Below are positions 48,775-54,817 of a DNA stretch of 54,817 bases, piece after piece. A program made the position numbers and the translations under genes. This stretch comes from Rickettsiales bacterium (GTDB taxonomy: Bacteria > Pseudomonadota > Alphaproteobacteria > Rs-D84): NCBI GenBank assembly GCA_031279085.1, contig JAITJD010000002.1, positions 1-54,817 of the forward strand. Direction: 5' to 3'. Numbering within the stretch: the first letter of the stretch is position 1; every line of letters begins with the position of its first letter. The notes below the pieces were generated by a model, which saw only the letters and a program-made list of their open reading frames with translations, made no database searches and was not told the origin of the DNA.

Positions 48775-49588
48775 ATTCTCTAATATTTCTCACATTATAA
48801 CTAACTATGGTTCCGACTAAATCATAGCCGATTCCAGTATAGCATTTATTCGACGGCGCATAATTAAAATCCGTGAATAGCATCGGCTTTTTTCCCATAT
48901 CAAAAATGCGTTTCGTCATAAAATGCACCAACATTTTTGCATATTGTTTTCCCCGTTCATCGGGCTTGGTAAAGACTTGCTCAATCCTGCCATATTGTTC
49001 TATTTCTTTTATCAAAGTCGTCGCAACGATTTTTCCTGCAGCGTTTCTCCACACTTGGGCCAATGGACTTGTTTTATAAAAATTTGCATCTGGCACACGG
49101 TCTGCCGATGTGGAGTATGTATTTTCTCCGGTTTCATGGTCAAATCCGGATAGCATTTCCGCAACCTCGCCAACTTCCTTTTCTTGAATATTGTCGGGAT
49201 GCCCGAGATACTCAATCTCCCTATATTTGGATTTATCATATTGGTACACGCCTAGAACCTGCGCTTCATCGGCGTATCCCCTGTTTTTAAGAAACTCGTA
49301 AAAAGGAAGTTTTGACAATATATTAAATGGATTGTTTGCGCGGAATTCTTGCCTTACAAAATCAAATAAACCGGCAAAATCAGAAAAAGAATCTTTCGTC
49401 CAAACGATCACCGGATGCCTGTCGTCGCTACAAACTATGACGCAATTCGCGCCGTCTGAAAAGCACTTTGGCGATTTATATTTTTCTTTATCCTGCAATA
49501 TAGATATCGCGATATTAAAGACAAGCGCATCTTTCATAAAATCGGTGCTTGAAAAAATTATATCGTCTCGTTCGATCTTTTTTATCAT
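48773..49588 (-). CDS. GNAT-family N-acetyltransferase
   Basis: A 271-residue protein. The C-terminal half has the GNAT core: VWRNAAGKIVATTLIKEIEQYGRIEQVFTKPDERGKQYAKMLV, where the V-x-P-x-x-R-G-x-x-Y-A pattern is the acetyl-CoA pyrophosphate loop, then LFTDFNYAPSNKCYTGIGYDLVG. The N-terminal half (about 1-130) has no clear family. Codon use and AT content differ from neighbouring core genes, and repeats flank it, suggesting acquisition. ATG 49588 overlaps the TGA of a tiny upstream ORF. Substrate unknown. Confidence 0.78.
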   Translation of the reverse strand: MIKKIERDDIIFSSTDFMKDALVFNIAISILQDKEKYKSPKCFSDGANCVIVCSDDRHPVIVWTKDSFSDFAGLFDFVRQEFRANNPFNILSKLPFYEFLKNRGYADEAQVLGVYQYDKSKYREIEYLGHPDNIQEKEVGEVAEMLSGFDHETGENTYSTSADRVPDANFYKTSPLAQVWRNAAGKIVATTLIKEIEQYGRIEQVFTKPDERGKQYAKMLVHFMTKRIFDMGKKPMLFTDFNYAPSNKCYTGIGYDLVGTIVSYNVRNIRE

Positions 49589-49695
49589 TTTTTCAACATT
49601 TCTTGTAATGATAATTCTGTTAAATACCCAATATCCTTGTTTATTTCCGTAATCTGCATTTTTATTTTCTTCTTGTCTGTATCATACAAAATCAC
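49585..49695 (-). CDS. Tiny ORF coupled to the GNAT gene
   Basis: A 36-residue ORF starting GTG 49695 (or 24 residues from ATG 49659), ending ...YLTELSLQEMLKK with its TGA overlapping the GNAT ATG. No recognised motif; it may be a leader peptide, the remnant of a longer gene, or chance. Confidence 0.3.
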   Translation of the reverse strand: MILYDTDKKKIKMQITEINKDIGYLTELSLQEMLKK

Positions 49696-49930
49696 GAACT
49701 AAAAATCCAGCGAAATTACGTGCGGACACACAGGTAAAAATTGTAAAATCTTACTTGTGTCCTATATATGTCAGATTTCTATGGCTACTATATGTCGCTT
49801 TACAATGCCCAAAGATGCCCAAATGGATACAAAAAGGAACAAAAACTGCATTATGGTAAATCGCGTCTAACCCTACCACAAGTGCCGCTGGCGCCCTGCA
49901 ATTCCCCGTAATGCACCGATTACCTAAGGT
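49696..49930. other. Non-coding stretch with partial repeat
   Basis: It holds a partial copy CTATATATGTC (49762-49772) and repeat copy 3. No gene or clear promoter is seen, and the sequence looks like accessory DNA between the GNAT gene and the conserved dksA-trxA pair. Confidence 0.4.
49781..49796 (+). repeat. ATGGCTACTATATGTC repeat, copy 3
   Basis: One base differs from copies 1 and 2. It lies upstream of the GNAT gene, so each accessory gene in this stretch has a copy on both sides. Confidence 0.7.
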
Positions 49931-49934
49931 AATA

Positions 49935-49960
49935 AAAAATCCGCCGTTCGGCGGATTTTT
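49935..49960 (-). terminator. Terminator of the dksA-like gene
   Basis: An AAAAATCCGCC-GTTC-GGCGGATTTTT palindrome overlaps the last codon of the gene; on the minus strand it ends in a T-run. Confidence 0.8.
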
Positions 49961-50387
49961 ATTCGCGTCGTTCTTCTTCCTCTTTTTCCTCTATCGTCAA
50001 TGTCGCAAGAGGACGCGCCAGCAGTCGCGAAATGCCGATTTCTTCACCCGACAATACGCTGTATCCGAAAGTGCCTTTTTCCAATCTGTCCAGCGCCGCA
50101 TCTATTTTTCTTAATATGCCGTCTCTACGTCTTGCCATTTTTAGGCTTTTTTCAGCGTCCATGCTGGCTGAAGAATTGTCAGCGTCGTCGCCGACACCAT
50201 CGGCATCGGCTTTTTCCGCCAGTCTTACCGCGTTCAAGACAGAATCCGATTCCTGTATCAGCTCTTCTTTCTGCGCGGTCAGCAGCTGGTAAAAATATGC
50301 GCGCTGCTCAACGGACATATACTCTTCGGACTTTTTAGGAATATATTTTGGATCCAACGCCAAAGTTTTGTAATTTTTGCTTGCCAT
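49959..50387 (-). CDS. dksA: DksA/TraR-like RNA polymerase-binding protein, cysteine-free
   Basis: A 142-residue protein. A coiled-coil region (about 25-100, MSVEQRAYFYQLLTAQKEELIQESD, with DxDxADxA-type tip DADGVGDDADNSSAS) is followed by the globular end GTFGYSVLSGEEIGISRLLARPLATLTIEEKEEEERRE. This matches DksA wording (GTYGYCxxTGEPIGxxRLxARPxATLxxEAQE), but every zinc-finger Cys is absent. DksA modulates transcription with ppGpp. ATG 50387 is chosen for GAGAGG 7 nt upstream; it lies 2 bp after trxA, same strand, probably one transcript. Confidence 0.88.
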   Translation of the reverse strand: MASKNYKTLALDPKYIPKKSEEYMSVEQRAYFYQLLTAQKEELIQESDSVLNAVRLAEKADADGVGDDADNSSASMDAEKSLKMARRRDGILRKIDAALDRLEKGTFGYSVLSGEEIGISRLLARPLATLTIEEKEEEERRE

Positions 50388-50389
50388 TT

Positions 50390-50710
50390 TTATGCCTCTC
50401 GTATTTCCGAAATCCAATCCTCTAATGTTTCTTGATCCATGACGCCAGTGCGGGATTCAACCAGTTCCCCGTCTTTAAAGGCGAGTATGCTTGGTATGCT
50501 TCGAATACCATATTTTGCAGGTGTGTTCTTGTTTGATTCATTAATTTCAAACTTTAAGAATTTCACATCGGCAATTTTGCCCGCAGTTGCTTCAAATATC
50601 GGCCCAAACATTTGGCACGGGCCGCACCATGATGCCCAGAAATCGACCAAAACGATGCCATTGGCGGCTTTTTCAGAAAAATTCGAATCATCAACATGTT
50701 CCAAAATCAT
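50390..50710 (-). CDS. trxA: Thioredoxin
   Basis: A 106-residue thioredoxin with active site WASWCGPCQMF (about 28-38), the cis-Pro segment RSIPSILAFKDGE and the C-terminal helix. It would carry electrons from thioredoxin reductase (8961) to the class II RNR and other targets. AAGGAG is 7 nt before the ATG. Confidence 0.96.
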   Translation of the reverse strand: MILEHVDDSNFSEKAANGIVLVDFWASWCGPCQMFGPIFEATAGKIADVKFLKFEINESNKNTPAKYGIRSIPSILAFKDGELVESRTGVMDQETLEDWISEIREA

Positions 50711-50752
50711 CTTTTTCTCCTTCTATATATTGCTATATCGGTGCGAGTGTAT

Positions 50753-50758
50753 TATAAT
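50753..50758 (+). promoter_or_regulatory. -10 box of the suf genes
   Basis: TATAAT with a strong T-rich context, 30 nt before the sufS ATG and divergent from trxA. Confidence 0.5.
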
Positions 50759-50787
50759 CATTAAAAAAATCAAGAGAAATCAGAATA

Positions 50788-51927
50788 ATGAGCAAAATTA
50801 TATACTTAGACGCAGCGGCCAGCAGTTTGAAGCCTGAATCGGTTGTCAATGCCCAAGTCGGCTTTTTAAGAAATCATTACGCCAATGCCGGCCGCGGAAT
50901 CTGCGCAAGGGCGGCGGCGGTTGACAAGATGCTGGAAAGCGCGCGCGCGGCGGCGGCAGATTTTATAAACGCAAAGCCAGAGCAGATAGTTTTCACATCC
51001 GGCACGACGGACGGCCTGAACAGAATTCCGCGAATTTTGGAAGCTTCGTCTTTTTTAAACGGCGGATTGAAAACAGTTGCCGCGACTGATTTGGATCATC
51101 ATTCGGCGCGCATGCCGTGGCAGGAATTGCAGCATGTCGGGAAAGCAAGATTAGAATTGTGCCCGCTGGACAAGGAATTCAACATTGACGCGTCCGGCGC
51201 GGGCGGAGCTGATGTATTTGTGATAACCGCCATGTCCAATGTTTTGGGCGCCGCGCAGGATGTCGGGAGAATCGTTGCCGCCGCGAAAAAGAAAAATCCG
51301 AAAGTAATAACGATTGTCGACGCGGCGCAGTATGTCGCGCACCTGCCGATAAATGTCGGGGAATGGGATTGCGATTTTTTATGTTTTTCCGGACATAAAA
51401 TCGGCGCCGATACAGGAATCGGCGTGATGTATGTGAAAGAGCCCGAAAAAATGCGGCCTGACAAATACGGCGGCGGAATGGTTGCCAAGATTTCCGGCGG
51501 ATTGGACACAAATGACGGAATATGGATTCTATCTGACGGACCGGCGAAATTTGAAGCCGGGACATTGCCGCTAACGCAGATAGCCGGGCTTCCTTTCGCT
51601 TTTTCTGAAATCGCGGAGCGCCCCGCGCAGAACGCGGATTTTATCCGGTATTTGCATTCCGAATTATCAAAAATTGCCAGAATCAAGATAATCACCAGGC
51701 CTGATGCGGCAATGCTGACTTTTGTTGTCGACGATATGCATTGCCTGGATTTTGGCGCTTTGGCCGGCGCGCGCGGCCTGTGCCTGCGCGTTGGCAACAT
51801 GTGCGCATCATGGCTTCACCGCGCGTTGGGGTTGGACGGCACGATTCGCATATCGCCCGGATTTTGGAATAGCATGGACGAAATGGAGGAAGTCGTCCGA
51901 ATAGTAAACGAGATAGTGAAAAAGTAA
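50788..51927 (+). CDS. sufS: Cysteine desulfurase SufS
   Basis: A 379-residue PLP enzyme that takes sulfur from cysteine for Fe-S clusters. Substrate loop YLDAAASSLKPESV, HSARMPW (H-S/N-A-x-x-x-W), DAAQYVAHLPI, and the PLP Lys in CFSGHKIGADTGIG are visible; the catalytic Cys is in RVGNMCASWL, where many SufS have RxGHHCAQ. It is somewhat shorter than E. coli SufS (about 406). sufT and sufE follow; sufBCD are not in this window. Confidence 0.92.
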   Translation: MSKIIYLDAAASSLKPESVVNAQVGFLRNHYANAGRGICARAAAVDKMLESARAAAADFINAKPEQIVFTSGTTDGLNRIPRILEASSFLNGGLKTVAATDLDHHSARMPWQELQHVGKARLELCPLDKEFNIDASGAGGADVFVITAMSNVLGAAQDVGRIVAAAKKKNPKVITIVDAAQYVAHLPINVGEWDCDFLCFSGHKIGADTGIGVMYVKEPEKMRPDKYGGGMVAKISGGLDTNDGIWILSDGPAKFEAGTLPLTQIAGLPFAFSEIAERPAQNADFIRYLHSELSKIARIKIITRPDAAMLTFVVDDMHCLDFGALAGARGLCLRVGNMCASWLHRALGLDGTIRISPGFWNSMDEMEEVVRIVNEIVKK

Positions 51928-51939
51928 AAGAGTGGGAAA

Positions 51940-52251
51940 GTGGTTTCAAAAGAAGATATAATCGCCGCGCTAAAAACTGTCTATGACCCTGAAATACCCG
52001 TGAATATATGGGACTTGGGGTTGGTTTATGATATCGAATTGCGGGGCGCGGAGTGCAAGTTGCGAATGACTATGACCTCGCCTACATGCCCCATGGCGGA
52101 TGAAATCGTGCAGATGGTCAAAAATGCGGTTCTTTCGTTATCTTTGGTTGATTCGGTTGATATCGAGTTGGTTTGGAACCCGCCATGGGATATATCAAGA
52201 ATGTCCGAGCAGGCAAGGTTGGAGTTAGACCTGACCAGCCAGGGCTGGTAA
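51940..52251 (+). CDS. sufT: SufT-like MIP18 (DUF59) Fe-S assembly protein
   Basis: A 103-residue protein with the DUF59 pattern VYDPEIPVNIWDLGLVYDIEL and TSPTCPMADEIV (conserved Cys), and VWNPPWDISRMSEQARLELDL at the C terminus. It is the family of SufT/MIP18, which helps Fe-S cluster delivery. The start is GTG 51940. Its TAA is directly followed by the sufE ATG (TAAATG). Confidence 0.93.
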   Translation: MVSKEDIIAALKTVYDPEIPVNIWDLGLVYDIELRGAECKLRMTMTSPTCPMADEIVQMVKNAVLSLSLVDSVDIELVWNPPWDISRMSEQARLELDLTSQGW

Positions 52252-52632
52252 ATGGCGGGATTAATACAGATGAAATACGAAGAAATAAAGCTTTTGCTGA
52301 TGTCTGTTTCCGACCCGGTGGAAAGGCTGGAAGCTGTCATGGATTTAGGCCGGCAGCTTGCCGAGGTTCCGCAGGCGGCCGTTTGCGCGGACATTTTCGG
52401 GTGCGCGTCGCGCGTGCAGATATGCCGGAACGGAAACCGCTTTTACGGCACAGCCGATTCGGCGCTGGTTCGCGGAATAGTCGCGATAATAATATCTTTG
52501 GTTGATGGAAAGACATCTGATGATATCAAGCGGCTTGATTTGCGCGCCGAGTTTGGCTCTTTGGGGCTGAATCTGGGCGCAGGTCGCATGAACGGCGTCA
52601 ATTCTATGATTAGTTTTTTGGAAAATTTATGA
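52252..52632 (+). CDS. sufE: Sulfur acceptor SufE
   Basis: A 126-residue partner of SufS that accepts persulfide sulfur. The conserved active-site region DIFGCASRVQICRNGNRFYGTADSALVRGIVAIIISL matches SufE (VxGCQSxVWL...GxSDAxIVRGLxALL), with Cys in FGCAS. It starts at the codon following sufT. Confidence 0.93.
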   Translation: MAGLIQMKYEEIKLLLMSVSDPVERLEAVMDLGRQLAEVPQAAVCADIFGCASRVQICRNGNRFYGTADSALVRGIVAIIISLVDGKTSDDIKRLDLRAEFGSLGLNLGAGRMNGVNSMISFLENL

Positions 52633-52693
52633 TAAACTGTGCAAGGACAGGTCATGTCCGCGATTTTGCGTTGACGGGGTTCGGGTGTCGGTT

Positions 52694-52981
52694 ATGAATG
52701 AAGATGAAAAAATGTTTAATTTTGGATTGGGATTCGCAATGCTGGTTTTGCTGCTGATGGCGGGCCTGCAAGTCTGTTATCGCGTCCAGGATAAAAGCCG
52801 CGCCCGCGTTCGCGGCGAGATTGTAAGAACTCAGCAGGATATAGCCGCCGCCGCTTCGAATTTCGCATCATTTGTAAGACCTGAAATTTTGCGCAATCTG
52901 GTGACCAGCGTTCATCCAAAGGCAGAGGTGATAAGCTTTAACAAATCCGTGTCCGCCGCGCAGCTGGCGCCAATGGATTAG
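52694..52981 (+). CDS. ftsL: FtsL-like cell division protein
   Basis: A 95-residue bitopic protein: short cytoplasmic tail, one helix (about 9-30, LGFAMLVLLLMAGLQVCYRV) and a periplasmic helix with coiled-coil character (VRGEIVRTQQDIAAAASNF). Sequence conservation of FtsL is low; the call rests on size, topology and its place 20 bp before ftsI, the standard order. The upstream rsmH/mraZ genes of the usual cluster are absent here. GTG 52685 is an alternative start. Confidence 0.7.
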   Translation: MNEDEKMFNFGLGFAMLVLLLMAGLQVCYRVQDKSRARVRGEIVRTQQDIAAAASNFASFVRPEILRNLVTSVHPKAEVISFNKSVSAAQLAPMD

Positions 52982-53001
52982 ACAAACCGCGCAAGGCCCG
53001 A

Positions 53002-54627
53002 ATGTTTGAAGTTGGAAAGGATATTTTAAGAAACGGTTTCAAGTCGGTAGGCGTCAATGCCGCCGGCCGCCGGCGCCTGCGAATAATCTATTATTTGTTC
53101 ATAGCGGCATTTTCGATTTTTATAATAAGAACGCTTTATCTGGGGATTCAGGGAACCGACCGCGCGCGCCGCGGCGCCGGCGCCGGCGCTGGGGATGGGT
53201 CGCGCGCGGAGATAGTCGATCGCAACGGCGAAAATATGGCCAAGAACATAATGTCAGGGCATATAGTCCTGCGCGCCCACCAAGTAAAAGACGCGGATGC
53301 GGCCGCCGCGCTGATTCATGAAGCTCTGCCGCTGGAATACACGTTCGTGGATGCTCTGGCGCTGGTAAATTCCGGACGGCGATTCGTTTATGTCAAAAAA
53401 CTGGCCTCAGAAAAACAGCGCGGCATGATAATGAATGCAAAGCTGCCGGGCTTGGATGTAGAGCAAGTGCAGACCCGCCGTTATCCAAAACGACGGCTGT
53501 TTTCGCATATCGTCGGGTTTGTCGGCAGCGACGGTCGCGGGTTAGAGGGCGCCGAAAGAGTCTATGAGAATTATCTTCGCGAAAACAAAGAGCCGCTGCG
53601 CCTTTCTCTGGATTCGCGAATCCAGTCCGTGCTTTACGAGCAATTGTCGCTGGCCATGCAGAAATATCAAGCGCGCGCCGCGATGGGAATGCTGATGAAC
53701 GCCAGAACCGGGGAAATTGTGGCGATTGTTTCGCTGCCGGATTACGACCCTGAAAATCTTGGCGCCGACCCGGCAGCCAACCGTATGTTCATGCCGATGC
53801 GCGGCGTGTTCGAAATGGGGTCGATATTCAAGATATTCAATACCGCGATGGCGCTTGAAAACGGCATAAATCATGAATACTACATTGAAAAGCCGTTCAA
53901 GATTCAAGATAAGTTCGGCCGCACTGCGGCTGTAATCAGCGATATTCGCAGCTTTAAGCCGCCGCGACCGAATCTGTCCGTGTCGGAGATAATGCTGCAT
54001 TCGTGCAACACCGGCAGCGCGCAAATCGCGCTTGATTTGCCCGAAGACGCGCAGCCGGAATTCTTTTCGCGCATAGGAATGGACAGTTCGTTGGAATTGG
54101 AATTTGGAAAGACGGAAAAACCGCTGATGCCGTTGAAATGGGGCCCCGTGGAAAAAGCGACCGTCGCTTTTGGGCACGGAATATCTATCACTCCGATGCA
54201 TACTCTGCTGGGCGTGAATGCTATGACGAACGGCGGAATATTCATTTATCCGACATTGCAAAAGCGCAGTGTCGGCGCTGTGCGCGGAACCAGGGTATTG
54301 TCGCCGGAAATATCGGGGGCGATTCGCGAGATAATGTTCAGAATAGCAGAGGAAACCAGCGCGAAGCAGGCGCGCATAGCCGGAATAAAAATCGGCGGCA
54401 AAACGGCGACTGCGGAAAAAAGAGTGAATGGAAAGATAGATAACAAGAAAAATTTGACCGCATTTGCGGGCGCGTTTCCGATTGATGCGCCGCAGTACAC
54501 CATACTGGTCGTATTGGACGAGCCGATGGGGATCAAAGAAACATTCGGACTGCGCACCGCCGCGTGGAACGCCGTGCCTACTACGGGAAGGATTCTGGAC
54601 AGCATACTGCCCATGTTGTTTGATTGA
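53002..54627 (+). CDS. ftsI: Septal peptidoglycan transpeptidase FtsI (PBP3)
   Basis: A 541-residue class B penicillin-binding protein. One N-terminal helix (about 29-48), a pedestal domain (from about 70, with RRYPKRRLFSHIVGFVG), and the transpeptidase domain with SxxK as GSIFKIF (residue about 273), SxN as HSCNTGS and the third motif as GGKTATAEK, where the usual KTG is KTA. It cross-links septal peptidoglycan with FtsW. A short Gly/Ala-rich stretch (RRGAGAGAGDG) follows the membrane helix. It lies 20 bp downstream of the FtsL-like gene. Confidence 0.93.
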   Translation: MFEVGKDILRNGFKSVGVNAAGRRRLRIIYYLFIAAFSIFIIRTLYLGIQGTDRARRGAGAGAGDGSRAEIVDRNGENMAKNIMSGHIVLRAHQVKDADAAAALIHEALPLEYTFVDALALVNSGRRFVYVKKLASEKQRGMIMNAKLPGLDVEQVQTRRYPKRRLFSHIVGFVGSDGRGLEGAERVYENYLRENKEPLRLSLDSRIQSVLYEQLSLAMQKYQARAAMGMLMNARTGEIVAIVSLPDYDPENLGADPAANRMFMPMRGVFEMGSIFKIFNTAMALENGINHEYYIEKPFKIQDKFGRTAAVISDIRSFKPPRPNLSVSEIMLHSCNTGSAQIALDLPEDAQPEFFSRIGMDSSLELEFGKTEKPLMPLKWGPVEKATVAFGHGISITPMHTLLGVNAMTNGGIFIYPTLQKRSVGAVRGTRVLSPEISGAIREIMFRIAEETSAKQARIAGIKIGGKTATAEKRVNGKIDNKKNLTAFAGAFPIDAPQYTILVVLDEPMGIKETFGLRTAAWNAVPTTGRILDSILPMLFD

Positions 54628-54639
54628 GTTTAACCCCCA

Positions 54640-54817
54640 AAAGAAATTGTTAACAGCTAGTTTCTTGTTGGATAACATCTAATAACCATCAACCACAAAT
54701 CCCCCAAGAGTTTCTAGGCTCGCTGTGCTCGCCAATAAACTCTGTCCCCCTTTACCAAGGGGGACAAATCCGAGCTTGCGGGGAGTTGTGCCCCTCTTGA
54801 TAAAGAGGGGAGGTTTT
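54640..54817. repeat. Non-coding repeat-rich end with inverted repeats
   Basis: After ftsI there is no ORF of note. GTCCCCCTTTACCAAGGGGGAC (54752-54772) is a near-perfect hairpin, and CCCCTCTTGATAAAGAGGGG (54791-54810) is another. The TTGATAAA centre recurs at 5662-5669. This resembles small non-autonomous or intergenic repeat elements of the host; the element continues beyond the window. Confidence 0.5.

Noticed and set aside
1-54817. CRISPR arrays, tRNA or rRNA genes, transposases, phage genes
   Set aside because: Looked for on both strands; no repeat-spacer pattern, cloverleaf, rRNA segment or transposase motif was recognised.

Overview
The window reads as a chromosomal segment of an alphaproteobacterium, probably one of the uncultured host- or gut-associated lineages. 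The supporting genes are a Ros/MucR-family regulator, an RHH_4-type ribbon-helix-helix protein, an alphaproteobacterial cysteine-free DksA, YajC-SecD-SecF, LptG, TatA, a FtsL-like/FtsI pair, and envelope proteins ending in aromatic residues as outer-membrane barrels do. Gene density is high and both strands are used. I see no rRNA, tRNA, CRISPR array, transposase or prophage. The lineage assignment is inference from gene content; no database was searched.

Layout. 1-4240: small HTH protein, TypA, PAP2 phosphatase, SerRS. 4240-6110: two small secreted cysteine-containing proteins, the first behind a structured leader RNA. 6120-9860: B12-dependent (class II) ribonucleotide reductase with a cobalamin adenosyltransferase, divergent from thioredoxin reductase. 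9870-12470: operon lptG, 43-aa membrane peptide, xerD, J-domain protein. 12490-14750: greA and mutL. 14780-15600: cysteine-rich secreted protein with the second leader RNA. 15690-20760: yajC-secD-secF, a S41/PDZ protein that has lost its catalytic dyad, and a PAP2 phosphatase. 20800-25950: ftsK, two beta-barrel proteins, a secreted fibre-like protein. 25950-31850: rarA, a zinc-ligand-less MucR, a large repeat/TPR protein, and a YbeY-Lnt fusion. 31870-36990: secreted trypsin-like protease with the third leader RNA, then a lineage-specific operon of unknown function. 37040-40620: autotransporter and small exported partner. 40615-45943: trmB, a clostridial-type GluRS, a hemolysin III protein, and a ThrRS lacking the TGS domain. 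45966-49700: lipoprotein, SPOR protein, TatA, an LRR-like surface protein with the fourth leader RNA, a GNAT enzyme. 49950-54627: DksA-like, thioredoxin, sufS-sufT-sufE, ftsL-like, ftsI. 54640-54817: repeat-rich non-coding DNA.

The most interesting signal is a recurrent structured 5' leader found four times (4456-4618 +, 15406-15573 -, 31887-32056 +, 48396-48560 -). Each copy starts close to a candidate -10 box and ends 16-25 nt before a start codon. Each has the same order of elements: a 5' hairpin, a hairpin whose loop can pair (6 bp, a different sequence in every copy) with a downstream segment, a stem P3, a stem with the internal motif AATATnTnGAATA, a small hairpin, the pseudoknot partner, a second copy of the P3 5' strand, and a terminator-like hairpin. 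The compensatory changes among the four copies support a selected RNA structure, and the duplicated P3 strand suggests a strand-exchange switch. All four downstream genes encode secreted or surface proteins, which points to a shared RNA-level control of the envelope and adhesin repertoire.

Other genes link functionally. The class II RNR is next to the enzyme that makes its adenosylcobalamin cofactor and opposite thioredoxin reductase. SecDF/YajC, TatA, LptG and Lnt serve protein, lipid A and lipoprotein traffic. FtsK, XerD and FtsI serve division and chromosome segregation.
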